DNA of 64,000 nucleotides from Providencia rettgeri (GCF_013255915.1 NZ_CP053896.1:806001-870000); one strand, 5' to 3'; positions 43,940 to 53,835 are shown, counted from the first letter of the stretch. Made by a program: numbers and translations. The notes: generated by a model not told the origin, from the letters alone.

Positions 43940-43966
43940 ATCATAGCAAAAAATCACTCTAAACAA
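43940..43966 (-). promoter_or_regulatory. hok mRNA promoter, copy A
   Basis: On the minus strand an extended -10 TGCTATGAT (core at 43940-43945) follows a TTGTTT at 43961-43966 with a short 15-bp spacer. The hok/mok mRNA would then start near 43932, before the Sok-complementary stretch. The same -10 is present in copy B. Confidence 0.5.
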
Positions 43967-44143
43967 ATGTTTTTATCGTTCATTATTGAAAATAAAATAT
44001 TTAAATTCAGTTGGTTATAATGGTTTCGATATCATTGATATTAATATGATTACTGATGCAACTGAAATAGAAATGACAAAGTGAGCTGAATAAAAATAAG
44101 TAGAGAATAAAAACAGGGTGCTTGTATCACCAACTCACAATCA

Positions 44144-44173
44144 GAGAGAAATGTGGGGGAAATTTCCCCCACA
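44144..44173 (-). terminator. hok mRNA terminator, copy B
   Basis: The stem TGTGGGGG / CCCCCACA with AAATTT loop is identical to that of copy A, with TTTCTCTC after it on the minus strand. Confidence 0.8.
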
Positions 44174-44176
44174 AGA

Positions 44177-44320
44177 CTAGTTATCGCAGGATAACGTAGC
44201 TTGAACCAGCGTGTTTCCGCTGCTGATGCTAAAAGAGCATAGCCTTTCTTGCATCAATAACGAAAAACACAATACCGTCAGACACACGGTAACTAGCCCC
44301 AGAAGGGCAATTTTGGCCAT
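44177..44320 (-). CDS. hok: Hok-family type I toxin, copy B
   Basis: The 47-residue product read from ATG 44320 to TAG 44177 is identical in sequence to copy A, although silent third-position changes exist (for example in the FSIS codons). It has one membrane segment and the C-terminal SGNTLVQATLSC. The ribosome site again lies in the CTCCTTTT/AAAAGGAG palindrome. That the protein is unchanged while the DNA differs at silent sites suggests the toxin is still under selection, though the sample is small. Confidence 0.87.
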   Translation of the reverse strand: MAKIALLGLVTVCLTVLCFSLLMQERLCSFSISSGNTLVQATLSCDN

Positions 44321-44432
44321 TCCTCTTGACTCCTTTTCTAAAAGGAGACAGAATCAAATTGTTGTGTGTTTGAGACTGCCTCGGATTAAGATTAACATCT
44401 AAATTCGGGGCTTTCGTCTTTTTGGCTCTCAC
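44229..44432 (-). CDS. Mok-like leader frame, copy B, overlapping hok out of frame
   Basis: From GTG 44432 the leader frame (RAKKTKAPNLDVNLNPRQSQTHNN...) runs for 67 codons and overlaps most of hok in a different frame, ending at 44229. This is the out-of-frame overlap seen in plasmid mok/hok, in contrast to the in-frame arrangement of copy A. Translation is inferred only from the architecture. Confidence 0.45.
   Translation of the reverse strand: MRAKKTKAPNLDVNLNPRQSQTHNNLILSPFRKGVKRNGQNCPSGASYRVSDGIVFFVIDARKAMLF
44326..44423 (+). ncRNA. sok: Sok-like antisense RNA, copy B
   Basis: The same promoter (TTGACT at 44326-44331, 17-bp spacer, CAGAAT at 44349-44354) and the same hairpin (44379-44387 with 44402-44410) plus T-rich tail are present. 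The predicted RNA runs from about 44361 to 44423. Its first ~20 bases differ from copy A, so cross-silencing between the two copies may be incomplete. Confidence 0.74.
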
Positions 44433-44576
44433 AAATGCTTGAACCAAAATGATCCAAGCACCCGCGGCAATCATAGCAAAAAAGTACTCTAAACACAGAT
44501 TTTTTTACTATTTAATTTTTATTATTCAATAAGTTAAGTTGTATTTCTAATTCGTTTTTTATAATGAGTTTTATAT

Positions 44577-45170
44577 TTAATCTTCTAAATAATCGTTAAT
44601 ACCATTAGGTAAAACGAGTTGAGCGGCAACTTGGGCCGCAGTCTTTCGGCCTACCAATAATTCAATTAACTTTAATGCAAAGTCAAAAGAAGTGGCGGGC
44701 CCTTGGCTAGTTAATAGATTGACACGTTCATCAAAGTAAACTCGGCGATCGACCCATTTATGAGCTGCGATTTTATCTTTCATTGATGGAAAACAGGTCA
44801 TATTACCTAGTGGAAACAATTGGTGATATTCAAGTACAAGCGCTGGTGCTGCACAAATAGCTGCTACAATTTTACCATCAAGATGCATACGGCGAACTTT
44901 TTCAACAACCAGTGGGCTATCGCGGAGCGTTTCTGCGCCCGCTATACCACCGGGCAGCACAATGGCATCAAAAGGCTCATCAGCGACTTTAATCAATGGG
45001 GTATCGGCAATAATTTTTAGGCCTCGTGAAGCGGTAATGGTTAAAGAACCGTCTTCCGTCACACTCGCTAAGGTCACATTAATGCCTGCTCTAACTAATA
45101 AATCAGCAGTAATGGTAAATTCAATTTCTTCACTCCCATGAGCGATGCAAATTAGAGCGGAAGTCGTCAT
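44577..45170 (-). CDS. yajL: DJ-1/PfpI-family protein YajL
   Basis: YajL is the bacterial DJ-1 homologue, linked to oxidative-stress protection and protein deglycation or chaperone activity. The 197-aa protein has the conserved Glu in GSEEIE and the reactive Cys in [13 protein letters not shown], with [18 protein letters not shown]. The first 41 bases overlap the 3' end of panE, so the two are an operon as in E. coli. Its downstream neighbour, which in E. coli is thiI, is separated here by the hok/sok repeats. Confidence 0.95.
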   Translation of the reverse strand: MTTSALICIAHGSEEIEFTITADLLVRAGINVTLASVTEDGSLTITASRGLKIIADTPLIKVADEPFDAIVLPGGIAGAETLRDSPLVVEKVRRMHLDGKIVAAICAAPALVLEYHQLFPLGNMTCFPSMKDKIAAHKWVDRRVYFDERVNLLTSQGPATSFDFALKLIELLVGRKTAAQVAAQLVLPNGINDYLED

Positions 45171-46044
45171 ATTGTTGTTCTCTATTTTTGACTAAATGAT
45201 AAAGGCGATCGTTTTCAGGTGTACTGATCCCATGAGCTCGTGCTTGTTTGATTAAAAAGCCAGTGATGTAATCAATCTCTGTACGGCGATTATTTCGCAT
45301 ATCTTGTAACATAGAGGAATAGTTATCAGTGGTATTATTGATAATGCCGTAAATATACTCAGTCAGTTCTGCTTTATCCGTATGCAGCCCTTCTGCCGCC
45401 ATAACATGACATATTTCATCAATGATCCGAGATATCTGTGTGGAATGTTGGATTAATTCACCATTTTTACAGTCATGTTCGACGGTAAGGGGGTTAATGA
45501 CACAGTTTACAATCAATTTACGCCAGCAAGTGGTTAAAATATTATTATGCCAAGCTACATCAGGTAAGGCTTCATGCAAGATATCTGCTATTGGGTAGTA
45601 AGCTTGTGCTTGGGAATTGATAGCGCCGATATGTGTGATGCCATTTGCGACATGAAATACTTGGTTATTTTCTTGCCAAGCTGCATGGGTTGTGACGCCC
45701 GCTAAGATAGGATGACGTAAAGGCGCCAGCTCTTCAATCGTCCCCATGCCATTATGCAGTAATAGAATAGGCGTATTTTCTGGGATAGTATTAATCAAAG
45801 GTAATAAAGCGTCAGAAACTTGCCATGCTTTTAAACAAACAATGATCAACTCACTGGTTTGCAAGTGGTTAATATTATTACAAGGAATCAGCTCTCGGAA
45901 ACTACGCCCATCAGGTTCATTAACATCGACGAATAAATCAGACTGTGCAACACGTAGCCAACCTTGTATTTCATGCCCTTGTATTGCAAGTGAAGCAAGC
46001 CACAGTTTACCTATCGCACCACAACCAATTAGAGTTATTTTCAT
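45130..46044 (-). CDS. panE: 2-dehydropantoate 2-reductase PanE
   Basis: Ketopantoate reductase makes pantoate with NADPH in the pathway to coenzyme A. The 304-aa protein starts with the Rossmann motif [15 protein letters not shown], and has [14 protein letters not shown], the catalytic Lys region [15 protein letters not shown] and [26 protein letters not shown]. Length equals E. coli PanE (303). It overlaps yajL by 41 bp and is divergent from yajQ. Confidence 0.96.
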   Translation of the reverse strand: MKITLIGCGAIGKLWLASLAIQGHEIQGWLRVAQSDLFVDVNEPDGRSFRELIPCNNINHLQTSELIIVCLKAWQVSDALLPLINTIPENTPILLLHNGMGTIEELAPLRHPILAGVTTHAAWQENNQVFHVANGITHIGAINSQAQAYYPIADILHEALPDVAWHNNILTTCWRKLIVNCVINPLTVEHDCKNGELIQHSTQISRIIDEICHVMAAEGLHTDKAELTEYIYGIINNTTDNYSSMLQDMRNNRRTEIDYITGFLIKQARAHGISTPENDRLYHLVKNREQQYDDFRSNLHRSWE

Positions 46045-46231
46045 TGTTTCCCCTTTGAAAATGGGACTTTAACGTCTTATAAGGTAAGGCGGAAGTGATC
46101 TCTTATCATTATAACCTTTTACGATACGAAGTTGTAGTTAACGAAGTATCACAGACCCTGATAACTTGAAGTGATGTGAATAAAAACGTTATCATGCGCA
46201 CAGTCTAAAAATTATCAGTGAGGTTCTAGCT

Positions 46232-46723
46232 ATGCCATCATTTGACATTGTATCTGAAGTGGAAATGAATGAAGTACGTAATGCGGTGGAAAATGCGCAG
46301 CGTGAGTTAACCAGCCGTTGGGATTTTAAAAATGTCGAAGCTAGTTTTGAGCTAAATGACAAAAATGAATCAGTTAAAATCACTAGCGAGTCTGATTTCC
46401 AAGTACTCCAGTTAGTTGATATCTTAAGAGAAAAAATGGCAAAACGCGGTATTGATGGTGCTGTATTGAATGTGCCAGAAGATATTGTTCATAGTGGAAA
46501 AACCTATAGCGTTGAAGTTACGTTCAAGCAAGGTATTGATGCTGCAACTGCTAAAAAAATCGTTAAATTAATTAAAGACAGTAAACTGAAAGTTCAAGCA
46601 CAAGTTCAAGGTGACCAAGTACGTGTGACGGGCAAAGCCCGTGATGATTTACAATCGGTTATGGCATTAGTACGTGGCGGGAACTTAGGCCAACCTTTTC
46701 AATTTAATAACTTCCGCGATTAG
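46232..46723 (+). CDS. yajQ: YajQ-family nucleotide-binding protein
   Basis: YajQ proteins bind nucleotides, in some species cyclic-di-GMP. The 163-aa protein begins [26 protein letters not shown] and has the two ferredoxin-like halves ending [38 protein letters not shown] precedes ATG 46232. A hairpin terminator follows 24 bases after the stop. Confidence 0.95.
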   Translation: MPSFDIVSEVEMNEVRNAVENAQRELTSRWDFKNVEASFELNDKNESVKITSESDFQVLQLVDILREKMAKRGIDGAVLNVPEDIVHSGKTYSVEVTFKQGIDAATAKKIVKLIKDSKLKVQAQVQGDQVRVTGKARDDLQSVMALVRGGNLGQPFQFNNFRD

Positions 46724-46746
46724 TTATTTTTCAAGCATTCATTTAA

Positions 46747-46764
46747 AGCCCGCGATAGCGGGCT
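46747..46764. terminator. hairpin 1 of yajQ-yajR intergenic region
   Basis: AGCCCGC-GATA-GCGGGCT is a perfect 7-bp stem with a tetraloop. On the minus strand it is followed by TTTAAAT, so it best serves transcripts from yajR. An identical hairpin occurs at 46906. Confidence 0.6.
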
Positions 46765-46905
46765 CAGACTGCTGACAAACATATTATGTTTGGCGGCAAG
46801 TCTAATAGGTTTTGAAAATAAACTAGGAAAATCAATTTATTGATTTTCGGCTGATAACACAAAGCGGGAAAAACCACGCTTTTATCCTGCTTTGTCAACA
46901 ACCTC

Positions 46906-46929
46906 AGCCCGCGATAGCGGGCTAATTTT
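46906..46929 (+). terminator. hairpin 2 of yajQ-yajR intergenic region
   Basis: The same 18-base AGCCCGC/GCGGGCT hairpin (46906-46923) is repeated 159 bases after the first, followed on the plus strand by AATTTTT. It would stop plus-strand transcription just before the end of convergent yajR. Confidence 0.65.
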
Positions 46930-48290
46930 TACTGATTTATTAATGCTTCAAGTTGCTCTCGATTGATGATTTTTCTATCAACTTTAACATAAGCACTAAA
47001 TTCCTCGTCAACGACAAGCGCTTCCATCACCCCTTCTTGAGCTTGTAATTTTTTCTCAAGAGCTCTTGTATCTCCAATATGGTTGGGTAATTCAATACGA
47101 ATACTGCTGACATAAGGAGGCTGCTGCATTGTCAGGCTAATGATAAACCAGATAATGGTCAAAATTAAACCACCAATAAAAACGGTACTAGCTCCTTCAA
47201 AACTGTATAACCACCCACCAACAATACCCCCGATGGCAACGCCTAAAAACTGGCTAGTGGAGTAAACGCCCATGGCGGTTCCTTTATAGCCCGCAGGTGC
47301 CTCTTTGCTTATGAGTGACGGTAAAATGGCTTCCATGATATTGAAAGCGATAAAAAACAGTTGAATACCTAAGAAAATCACCCATAAGTGACTACCAGAA
47401 AACCATAAGGTAATTTCGGACAATGCTAAAACGGCAATACAGAATAAGAAGACTTGTTTCATTTTGCGGTATTTTTCCGCATAAATAATGAACGGAAGTA
47501 CGGTGACAAAAGCAATTAACATCGTGACTAAATAGGCTTTCCAATGGTCTTTCGCTAAAAAGCCAGAGTCAGTCATGATAAGAGGCAGAGCAACAAAACT
47601 GGACATCAGTAGGGTGTGTAAGCTGAGGATCCCTATATTTAATTTGAGTAATTGGGGGTGCATTAAAACCGTTTTTAAATTACCTTGCACAAATGCAGAC
47701 TCACGATTTAAGACATGAGTATTAGTATTAGGAACAACAAAAACAGTCACTGCAATAGCACCAACTGCAAGTAGCGCTATCCCCCAAAATAAGCCACTTA
47801 AACCAACCCAATTAGCGATAATTGGGCCAAGTACGAGGGCGATAGCAAAAGTTAAACCGAAACTAATACCTAAAAATGCCATGGCTTTAGTGCGATTTTG
47901 CTCTCGAGTTAGGTCAGAAAGTAATGCCATGACGGCAGCAGAAATTGCTCCGGCGCCTTGTAAAGCCCGACCAATAATAATTCCCCAAATAGAATCGCTT
48001 AATGCTGCAACGATACTTCCGATAATAAAAATAACTAACCCAATAATAATTAAAGGTTTCCTACCAATCTTATCTGACATTAAACCAAAAGGGATTTGAA
48101 AAACGGCTTGGCTAAGGCCATAGATACCAATAGCAACACCCACTAAGAACTCGCTAGCACCTTGTAAATGCATCCCATAGCTGGTCAAAATAGGTAATAC
48201 CATAAACATTCCAAGCATTCGCAAGGAGAAAACGGAGCCTAATCCCCAAGTGGATCTAAGCTCTGCGGATGTCATTTTGTTATCATTCAT
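46929..48290 (-). CDS. yajR: MFS transporter YajR
   Basis: YajR is a 12-segment major facilitator protein with an extra C-terminal ferredoxin-like YAM domain. The 453-aa protein has LMSDKIGRKPLIIIGL (motif A), RALQGAGAISAAVMALLSDLTREQNRTKAMA (motif B region), and the YAM domain from about residue 385 (YVSSIRIELPNHIGDTRALEKKL...VKVDRKIINREQLEALINQ). E. coli YajR has the same layout and length. The substrate is not established. Confidence 0.95.
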   Translation of the reverse strand: MNDNKMTSAELRSTWGLGSVFSLRMLGMFMVLPILTSYGMHLQGASEFLVGVAIGIYGLSQAVFQIPFGLMSDKIGRKPLIIIGLVIFIIGSIVAALSDSIWGIIIGRALQGAGAISAAVMALLSDLTREQNRTKAMAFLGISFGLTFAIALVLGPIIANWVGLSGLFWGIALLAVGAIAVTVFVVPNTNTHVLNRESAFVQGNLKTVLMHPQLLKLNIGILSLHTLLMSSFVALPLIMTDSGFLAKDHWKAYLVTMLIAFVTVLPFIIYAEKYRKMKQVFLFCIAVLALSEITLWFSGSHLWVIFLGIQLFFIAFNIMEAILPSLISKEAPAGYKGTAMGVYSTSQFLGVAIGGIVGGWLYSFEGASTVFIGGLILTIIWFIISLTMQQPPYVSSIRIELPNHIGDTRALEKKLQAQEGVMEALVVDEEFSAYVKVDRKIINREQLEALINQ

Positions 48291-48298
48291 TTTTATTC

Positions 48299-48356
48299 TT
48301 CATATTTCGTGCTGTAGCGGTGTTGACTTCTCTCAGCTAGTTAGGTCACACATTAA
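48299..48356. repeat. truncated half of the palindromic repeat
   Basis: About 58 bases upstream of yajR match the left arm of the palindromic family (TTCATATTTCGTGCTGTAGC, GTGTTGACTTC, TAGGTCACACAT), but the right arm is missing. It looks like a decayed or deleted copy. Confidence 0.55.
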
Positions 48357-48547
48357 TAAATACAACAAGTTGAATAAATACGTATATGTTGTGGCAATAT
48401 GTTTTTAATCTCAACCTATTAGCATTTTTAATAGTGCATTTGATATCTAGCTTATCAATAGCAAGCGGCTATTTAACCATAAAATAGATTCATAAGGATA
48501 GGCAGAATAAGTAAAAGTGAGTTGTAAAAGCAGTTAGAGACAAATAA

Positions 48548-48572
48548 AAACGGCGGGGAAGGCCCGCCGTTT
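48548..48572 (-). terminator. terminator of the cyo operon
   Basis: A perfect 10-bp GC-rich stem (AAACGGCGGG with CCCGCCGTTT, 5-nt loop) ends in a T-run on the minus strand. It lies 30 bases beyond the cyoE stop. Confidence 0.92.
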
Positions 48573-48602
48573 AGACATCGTTATCATCAGTAAACAGATA
48601 AG

Positions 48603-49490
48603 TTATCTGACGAGAGCTATAACAGTATCGCTTGAAACTATAGGGTCAACTGACATCATTACGCTCAATGAAGTAATCGCTACGATTGAGAAAATGAACA
48701 GTTTTCTTGCCCAGACCCGGTCGTCATTTTCGGTTTTGAAGCCCGAAATTGCCATACCTAGCCACCATAAGCTGACTGCTGCACCTACGATAAGGTACTT
48801 ATAGCCCGCGTATCCACTGATAGCTAACATTAATGTTGCGACCATAAACGCTAGGATATACAGGAAGATGTGCGTTTTCGCGACGGATATTCCTTTAATA
48901 ACCGGTAACACAGGAATGTTTGCGGCTTTGTAATCCTTAAAGCGGAAGATAGCAATGGCATAAGAATGAGGCATTTGCCACAAACTGAATATCAATAATA
49001 GGATAAGTGCACCCATATCGAATTCATTTGTAACAGCGCAGTAACCGATAACTGGTGGTGCCGCGCCTGAAAGACTGCCAATCAGTGTGCCATAAACGGA
49101 TTTACGTTTCATATATAGGCTATAAATACCTACATAAACAATGAAACCGATAACTGCAAGCAGCATTGCCAGAGCATTGGCTGCTACAAGTAGCAGCACC
49201 ATACCAGCAATACCTAATGCAGCAGCGTAAATCAGGCTAACTTTCGGATCAATTAACCCTTTAACTAAAGGGCGATTCTTCGTTCTTTCCATGATACGGT
49301 CGATATCACGGTCGATGTAGTTGTTAAAAACACAACCAGAAGCCACGACCAGTGATACACCCAGCAAAGTCGCAACGAACAGTGGGTAATCAATTGACCC
49401 TTTTGAAGCCAATAAAAAACCACCGATCACAGAAATCAAGTTTCCGAATATAATTCCTGGTTTGGTCACTTGCAGGTATTGCTTAAACAT
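48603..49490 (-). CDS. cyoE: haem O synthase CyoE
   Basis: This membrane UbiA-type farnesyltransferase converts haem B to haem O for the bo3 oxidase. The 295-aa protein has about nine membrane segments and the Asp-rich [20 protein letters not shown] motif that binds the prenyl diphosphate and Mg. It is the last gene of cyoABCDE; its farnesyl substrate comes from IspA, encoded earlier in this window. Confidence 0.97.
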   Translation of the reverse strand: MFKQYLQVTKPGIIFGNLISVIGGFLLASKGSIDYPLFVATLLGVSLVVASGCVFNNYIDRDIDRIMERTKNRPLVKGLIDPKVSLIYAAALGIAGMVLLLVAANALAMLLAVIGFIVYVGIYSLYMKRKSVYGTLIGSLSGAAPPVIGYCAVTNEFDMGALILLLIFSLWQMPHSYAIAIFRFKDYKAANIPVLPVIKGISVAKTHIFLYILAFMVATLMLAISGYAGYKYLIVGAAVSLWWLGMAISGFKTENDDRVWARKLFIFSIVAITSLSVMMSVDPIVSSDTVIALVR

Positions 49491-49502
49491 ATCGGCAACT
49501 CT

Positions 49503-49835
49503 TTAGTCGAGCATCATATTGATGTTCAGGTTGTACATAATCCACAGTGAGCCAATGACCACAATGCCAACAATAAGCATGGTGAACAGGAAGGCAACTA
49601 AATTCCAACGCTCATCTGATGATGTATTCATATGTAAGAAACAAACCAAATGAACCAGAATTTGCACAACCGCCATGCCTACAACAGTCCAAAGGATTGC
49701 TGAAGTTGACGCTGTACCTTCCATCACCATCCAGAAAGGGATCACTGTCAGGATAACTGATAGGATAAAGCCAATCAGGTATGTTTTAACGCTACCGTGG
49801 CTTGCTCCAGTGTGAGCATCTTTTGCATGACTCAT
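49503..49835 (-). CDS. cyoD: cytochrome bo3 subunit IV
   Basis: CyoD is a small subunit needed for stable assembly of the cytochrome bo3 quinol oxidase. The 110-aa protein has three membrane segments and the family stretch [22 protein letters not shown]. Its start directly abuts the cyoC stop and cyoE follows after 12 bases. Confidence 0.97.
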   Translation of the reverse strand: MSHAKDAHTGASHGSVKTYLIGFILSVILTVIPFWMVMEGTASTSAILWTVVGMAVVQILVHLVCFLHMNTSSDERWNLVAFLFTMLIVGIVVIGSLWIMYNLNINMMLD

Positions 49836-50450
49836 TTAAATAGCCCCCAGAAGATAAACAACGGTAAATACACAAATCCACACAACGTCTAAGAAGTGCC
49901 AGAACAAACTTAGGCAGTTTAAACGTGTTTTGTTGACATCAGTCAGGCCACGGCGAATGACTTGGATCATCATGATAATAATCCAGATCAGGCCCGCAGT
50001 TACGTGTAGACCGTGAGTCGCAACGAGTGCGAAGAAGCCAGATAAGAAACCGCTACGGTCAGGACCAAAGCCTTCTGCAATCAATTCATGGAACTCATAG
50101 ATTTCCATGATGACGAAGCCAAGACCTAACAGGAACGTTGCAAACAGCCATAAGTTAACAGCAGCTATCTTACCTTTGTGCATCGCTATCATTGCGAAGC
50201 CGTAAGTGATACTACTCACTAACAGTAAGAAGGTTTCGCCTAATACGAACTTCAGACTGAAGATATCTTTACCAGCAGGACCGCCAGCAGTTCCATCGGC
50301 CAAAACAACATAGGTAGCAAACAAACAAGCAAACAGGATCAAGTCGCTCATAATATAGAGCCAGAAACCGAATACTTTTGTTCCACCTGCATCGTGGTGC
50401 CCATGCTCAGCATGGGCGATATTTTGGTTAGTCATTGTATTAGTTGACAT
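49836..50450 (-). CDS. cyoC: cytochrome bo3 subunit III
   Basis: CyoC is the five-segment subunit III of the quinol oxidase. The 204-aa protein has a His-rich N-terminus ([11 protein letters not shown]), [21 protein letters not shown] and the C-terminal [18 protein letters not shown]. It overlaps the end of cyoB by 11 bases, a sign of coupled translation. Confidence 0.97.
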   Translation of the reverse strand: MSTNTMTNQNIAHAEHGHHDAGGTKVFGFWLYIMSDLILFACLFATYVVLADGTAGGPAGKDIFSLKFVLGETFLLLVSSITYGFAMIAMHKGKIAAVNLWLFATFLLGLGFVIMEIYEFHELIAEGFGPDRSGFLSGFFALVATHGLHVTAGLIWIIIMMIQVIRRGLTDVNKTRLNCLSLFWHFLDVVWICVFTVVYLLGAI

Positions 50451-52431
50451 CGTTCACACCTGCCTTACGCAATTCTTCAAAGTGCTTATTCTCGATTTCT
50501 TCGATTTCAGCCACAGGTACGTAGTAATCAACATCTTCGTCGAAGCTTTTTGCAATCCAAGTTACGATCATTCCACCGAAACCAATGATTGCGAGCCACC
50601 AGATGTGCCAGATCATTGCGAAACCTAAAACTAAGCTAAATGCAGCGATAATAACGCCTGCGCCTGTGTTTTTCGGCATATGAATTTCTTCATATGAAGT
50701 TGGTTTCTTATGAGCAAGGCCTTTCTCTTTCAGATCCCACCATGCATCGCGGGTTTGAACGTGTGGTTCAATCGCAAAGTTATAGAAAGGTGGTGGAGAA
50801 GATGTCGCCCACTCAAGTGTACGTCCACCCCATGGGTCACCGGTTAAATCACGGTTTTCATGACGGTCACGGATACTCACAATGATTTGGATAACTTGGC
50901 ATGCAATACCGATTGCGATTAACGCAGCACCGCCTGCAGCAACAACTAACATTGTGTGGTAAGTCGGGTCAATATTCTGACTTAAACGACGGGTCATACC
51001 CATAAAGCCAAGAATGTACAGTGGCATAAAGGCTAAGAAGAAACCGATGATCCAGAACCAGAAGGCACGAACACCCCATTTCTCATTTAGCGTGAAGCCA
51101 TATGCTTTCGGGAACCAGTAAGTCATACCCGCGAAGCATCCGAATACAACACCACCAATGATAACGTTATGGAAGTGAGCAATCAGGAATAGACTGTTAT
51201 GCAGAACGAAGTTTGCACCTGGAACAGCAAGCAGAACACCAGTCATACCACCAACAGAGAAGGTGATGATGAAACCGATAGTCCACAGCATAGGTGATTT
51301 AAACTCGATACGGCCTTGGTACATGGTAAACAACCAGTTGAAGATCTTAACCCCTGTAGGGATTGCGATAATCATTGTGGCGATACCGAAGAAGGCGTTA
51401 ACGTTAGCTCCTGAACCCATCGTAAAGAAGTGGTGCAACCAAACGATGAAGGACATAACGGTAATAACGATTGTCGCCCAAACTAATGAGGTATAACCGA
51501 ATAAACGTTTTTTCGAGAAGGTTGCTGCAACTTCAGAGAATACACCGAACACTGGCAGAACAAGGATATACACCTCAGGGTGACCCCATGCCCAAATCAG
51601 GTTGATGTACATCATCATGTTGCCGCCCATATCATTAGTGAAGAAATGGGTGCCTAAATAACGGTCTAACGTCAGAAGCGTTAATGTAACAGTTAAGATA
51701 GGGAAAGCAGCAACAATCAATACGTTAGTACATAACGCAGCCCAGCTGAATACAGGCATTTTCATCATCGACATACCCGGCGTACGCATACGGATAATAG
51801 TCGCGATAAAGTTAACCCCTGTTAATAGTGTACCAATACCGGATATCTGGAGACTCCAGAGCCAGTAATCGACCCCGACCCCAGGGTTGTACTCCAAGCC
51901 GGATAATGGCGGATAAGCCAACCAACCAGTTTGTGCGAATTCACCTACCCCTAGAGAGATGTTGATTAACACAACACCAACAACAAAGAACCAGAAGCTC
52001 AATGAGTTAAGGAATGGGAACGCAACATCACGTGCACCAATTTGCAGAGGCACAACTAAGTTCATCAGACCGACAACGAATGGAGTTGCCATGAAGAAAA
52101 TCATGATAACGCCGTGTGCGGTGAAGATTTGGTCATAGTGATGAGGATTCAAGAAACCCTCTTGGCCAGCAGAAGCAAGAACTTGCTGCCCACGCATCAT
52201 GATAGCATCCGCGAAGCCACGGAATAACATAACCATTGCGACAATGATGTACATGACACCAATTTTCTTATGGTCAACAGAGGTTAACCATTCTTTCCAC
52301 AACCACTTCCATTTACCAAAGTAAGAAATCACACCTACTAAGCCAAGTCCACCTAGGACAATAGCAATCAGGGTGACAACGATAATCGGCTCATGGAGCG
52401 GAATTGCATCTAGTGTTAATTTTCCGAACAT
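50440..52431 (-). CDS. cyoB: cytochrome bo3 subunit I
   Basis: CyoB is the proton-pumping core that holds haem b, haem o3 and CuB. I start at ATG 52431 ([15 protein letters not shown]), with AAGGG upstream, giving 663 aa as in E. coli; a start 11 codons earlier lies inside cyoA. The haem ligand [11 protein letters not shown], the CuB/tyrosine motif [14 protein letters not shown], the HH pair in VWLHHFF and the HFHNVIIGG His pair are all intact. Confidence 0.97.
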   Translation of the reverse strand: MFGKLTLDAIPLHEPIIVVTLIAIVLGGLGLVGVISYFGKWKWLWKEWLTSVDHKKIGVMYIIVAMVMLFRGFADAIMMRGQQVLASAGQEGFLNPHHYDQIFTAHGVIMIFFMATPFVVGLMNLVVPLQIGARDVAFPFLNSLSFWFFVVGVVLINISLGVGEFAQTGWLAYPPLSGLEYNPGVGVDYWLWSLQISGIGTLLTGVNFIATIIRMRTPGMSMMKMPVFSWAALCTNVLIVAAFPILTVTLTLLTLDRYLGTHFFTNDMGGNMMMYINLIWAWGHPEVYILVLPVFGVFSEVAATFSKKRLFGYTSLVWATIVITVMSFIVWLHHFFTMGSGANVNAFFGIATMIIAIPTGVKIFNWLFTMYQGRIEFKSPMLWTIGFIITFSVGGMTGVLLAVPGANFVLHNSLFLIAHFHNVIIGGVVFGCFAGMTYWFPKAYGFTLNEKWGVRAFWFWIIGFFLAFMPLYILGFMGMTRRLSQNIDPTYHTMLVVAAGGAALIAIGIACQVIQIIVSIRDRHENRDLTGDPWGGRTLEWATSSPPPFYNFAIEPHVQTRDAWWDLKEKGLAHKKPTSYEEIHMPKNTGAGVIIAAFSLVLGFAMIWHIWWLAIIGFGGMIVTWIAKSFDEDVDYYVPVAEIEEIENKHFEELRKAGVNDVN

Positions 52432-52435
52432 GCCC

Positions 52436-53407
52436 TTATTCCTCAGCGCCAGCAGCATGAGCACTATGGCTCATTTGCATTGAATTGCCTGTAGCATCGT
52501 TATGGTCAGTCATTGAATGACTTTGATTTTCTACAGGAGCGTGACCTTTATGGTGCTCATGACCAAACTTCAGAACGATATCTTCATAAAGTTTAGGCTT
52601 CACGCTAGAGAAGTAGGTAACAGGAACGTTCATGCTTGGCTTAGCGACTTCGTCGAATGCCTGCATGGTATCCATTGTTTTAGGAGAAGCTTTTACCTTT
52701 TGTACCCACTCATCAAAACCTTGACGGTCTGGAGTTGCAATAGCATTGAACTTCATATCAGAGAAGCCATGGCCACTGTAACTTGCTGAGAAGCCTTTGT
52801 AGGTACCTGGTTCATTAGCGATTAAATGAAGTTTAGTTTGCATACCTGCCATCGCGTAGATTTGGCCACCTAAAGATGGAATGAAGAATGAGTTCATCAC
52901 CGAATCTGACGTGATTTTGAAGTTAACTGGCACACCTGTAGGGAATGCGATTTCATTAACTGTTGCAATGCCTTGCTCTGGATAAATAAATATCCATTTC
53001 CAGTCAGCAGAAATAACTTCAATAGTGACAGGTTCCTGATCACTCACTAATGGCTGATACGGGTCCAGCTCATGTGTCGTCTTCCAAGTGATAGCACCTA
53101 GAATAATGATAATGATGATAGGAACGGTCCAGCAGACTAACTCAATTTTATTTGAGTGAGCCCAATTAGGACGGTAGGTTGCTGACGTGTTGGATTCACG
53201 GTATTTTCTTGCGAAGATAATCGTCATGAAAATAACAGGAATAACAACAAGTAGCATTAAGCCAATTGCAATAAGAATTAGCTCTTTTTGTTTAACGCCA
53301 ACGGCGCCTTTTGGATCCATCAACACCATATCGCAACCACCTAGTAGTAAGGCAGCTACAACGAGTGAGATTGCTCCGATGCTTTTTTTGTAGTTCATAA
53401 GTCTCAT
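52436..53407 (-). CDS. cyoA: cytochrome bo3 subunit II
   Basis: CyoA is the lipoprotein subunit II of the oxidase; it lacks the CuA ligands of cytochrome c oxidases. I choose ATG 53407 (MRLMNYKKS), preceded by GGGGT; ATGs at 53419 and 53398 are in frame alternatives. The signal has lipobox LLLGGC with Cys25, then two membrane segments and a periplasmic cupredoxin domain (VNSFFIP-like [21 protein letters not shown]). The C-terminus is rich in His, Ser and Met. It heads cyoABCDE. Confidence 0.95.
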   Translation of the reverse strand: MRLMNYKKSIGAISLVVAALLLGGCDMVLMDPKGAVGVKQKELILIAIGLMLLVVIPVIFMTIIFARKYRESNTSATYRPNWAHSNKIELVCWTVPIIIIIILGAITWKTTHELDPYQPLVSDQEPVTIEVISADWKWIFIYPEQGIATVNEIAFPTGVPVNFKITSDSVMNSFFIPSLGGQIYAMAGMQTKLHLIANEPGTYKGFSASYSGHGFSDMKFNAIATPDRQGFDEWVQKVKASPKTMDTMQAFDEVAKPSMNVPVTYFSSVKPKLYEDIVLKFGHEHHKGHAPVENQSHSMTDHNDATGNSMQMSHSAHAAGAEE

Positions 53408-53524
53408 CCACGACCCCAAATGACAAAGATTCTAATTGTCGTTTCATCAGTGCGGGCATTTTACGGTAAGGTTATGCGAGTGTAAATGATTGTAAGGCAA
53501 AGAAACTGAATTGTTAGCTCTTTA

Positions 53525-53540
53525 TGTTAATATGATCACA
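53525..53540. promoter_or_regulatory. CRP-like site before cyoA
   Basis: TGTTA and TCACA flank 6 bp (TGTGA-N6-TAACA on the minus strand), matching 9 of 10 CRP core positions, about 125 bp upstream of cyoA. CRP activation of cyo is known in E. coli, so the site is plausible. Confidence 0.45.
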
Positions 53541-53724
53541 TGTAAAGAACTTATAAACAAAAAGTTAAAATTGATACGGATTATAAGTATGTATTGATAA
53601 AACTCTATTAATACTAAATTATCTTGGTAATTTTTCAAAGAAAAATATATACAAAAGAAATGAAAAAATAGTGAAACTGATATAAATGATTAGCAATTTG
53701 CTAAGGGAAATTACAGTTTTTATT

Positions 53725-53756
53725 GCCGATAAAGCTATTTTGGTTGCTTTATCGGC
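53725..53756. repeat. perfect inverted repeat upstream of cyo
   Basis: GCCGATAAAGC and GCTTTATCGGC form an 11-bp perfect stem with a 10-nt loop between the Tsx-like gene and cyoA. There is no T-run on either side, so it is not a classic terminator, though it could still form the 3' end of the Tsx-like mRNA. The rest of the gap 53408-53835 is AT-rich, and I see no gene in it. Confidence 0.7.
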
Positions 53757-53835
53757 TAAATCATAAAGAAAAATTCTTATTTTACTGATAAAAATAAGAA
53801 AATAGTTAACTTCTGATGCAATGTTCTATAGTGCG

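Larger units (their letters stand above)
43582..43965. repeat. direct repeat A carrying hok/sok
   Basis: This ~384-bp unit is almost identical to the unit at 44110-44496. It starts with AAAACAGGGTGCTTGTATC four bases after the thiI stop and ends near AATCATAGCAAAAAA and CTCTAAACA. A few substitutions and 1-nt indels separate the copies. The 145-bp gap between them is unrelated AT-rich sequence. Confidence 0.93.
44110..44496. repeat. direct repeat B carrying hok/sok
   Basis: This is the second copy of the hok/sok unit, 528 bp downstream of copy A and in the same orientation. Promoters, hairpins and the hok frame are all conserved. The main differences are in the mok leader, where 1-nt indels shift the mok frame relative to hok, and at the extreme ends. 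Confidence 0.93.

Noticed and set aside
43943-43966. ATG at 43966 as start of the mok frame in copy A
   Set aside because: It lies at or upstream of the predicted hok promoter, and the equivalent position in copy B is in a different frame; the internal GTG at 43903 is present in both copies.
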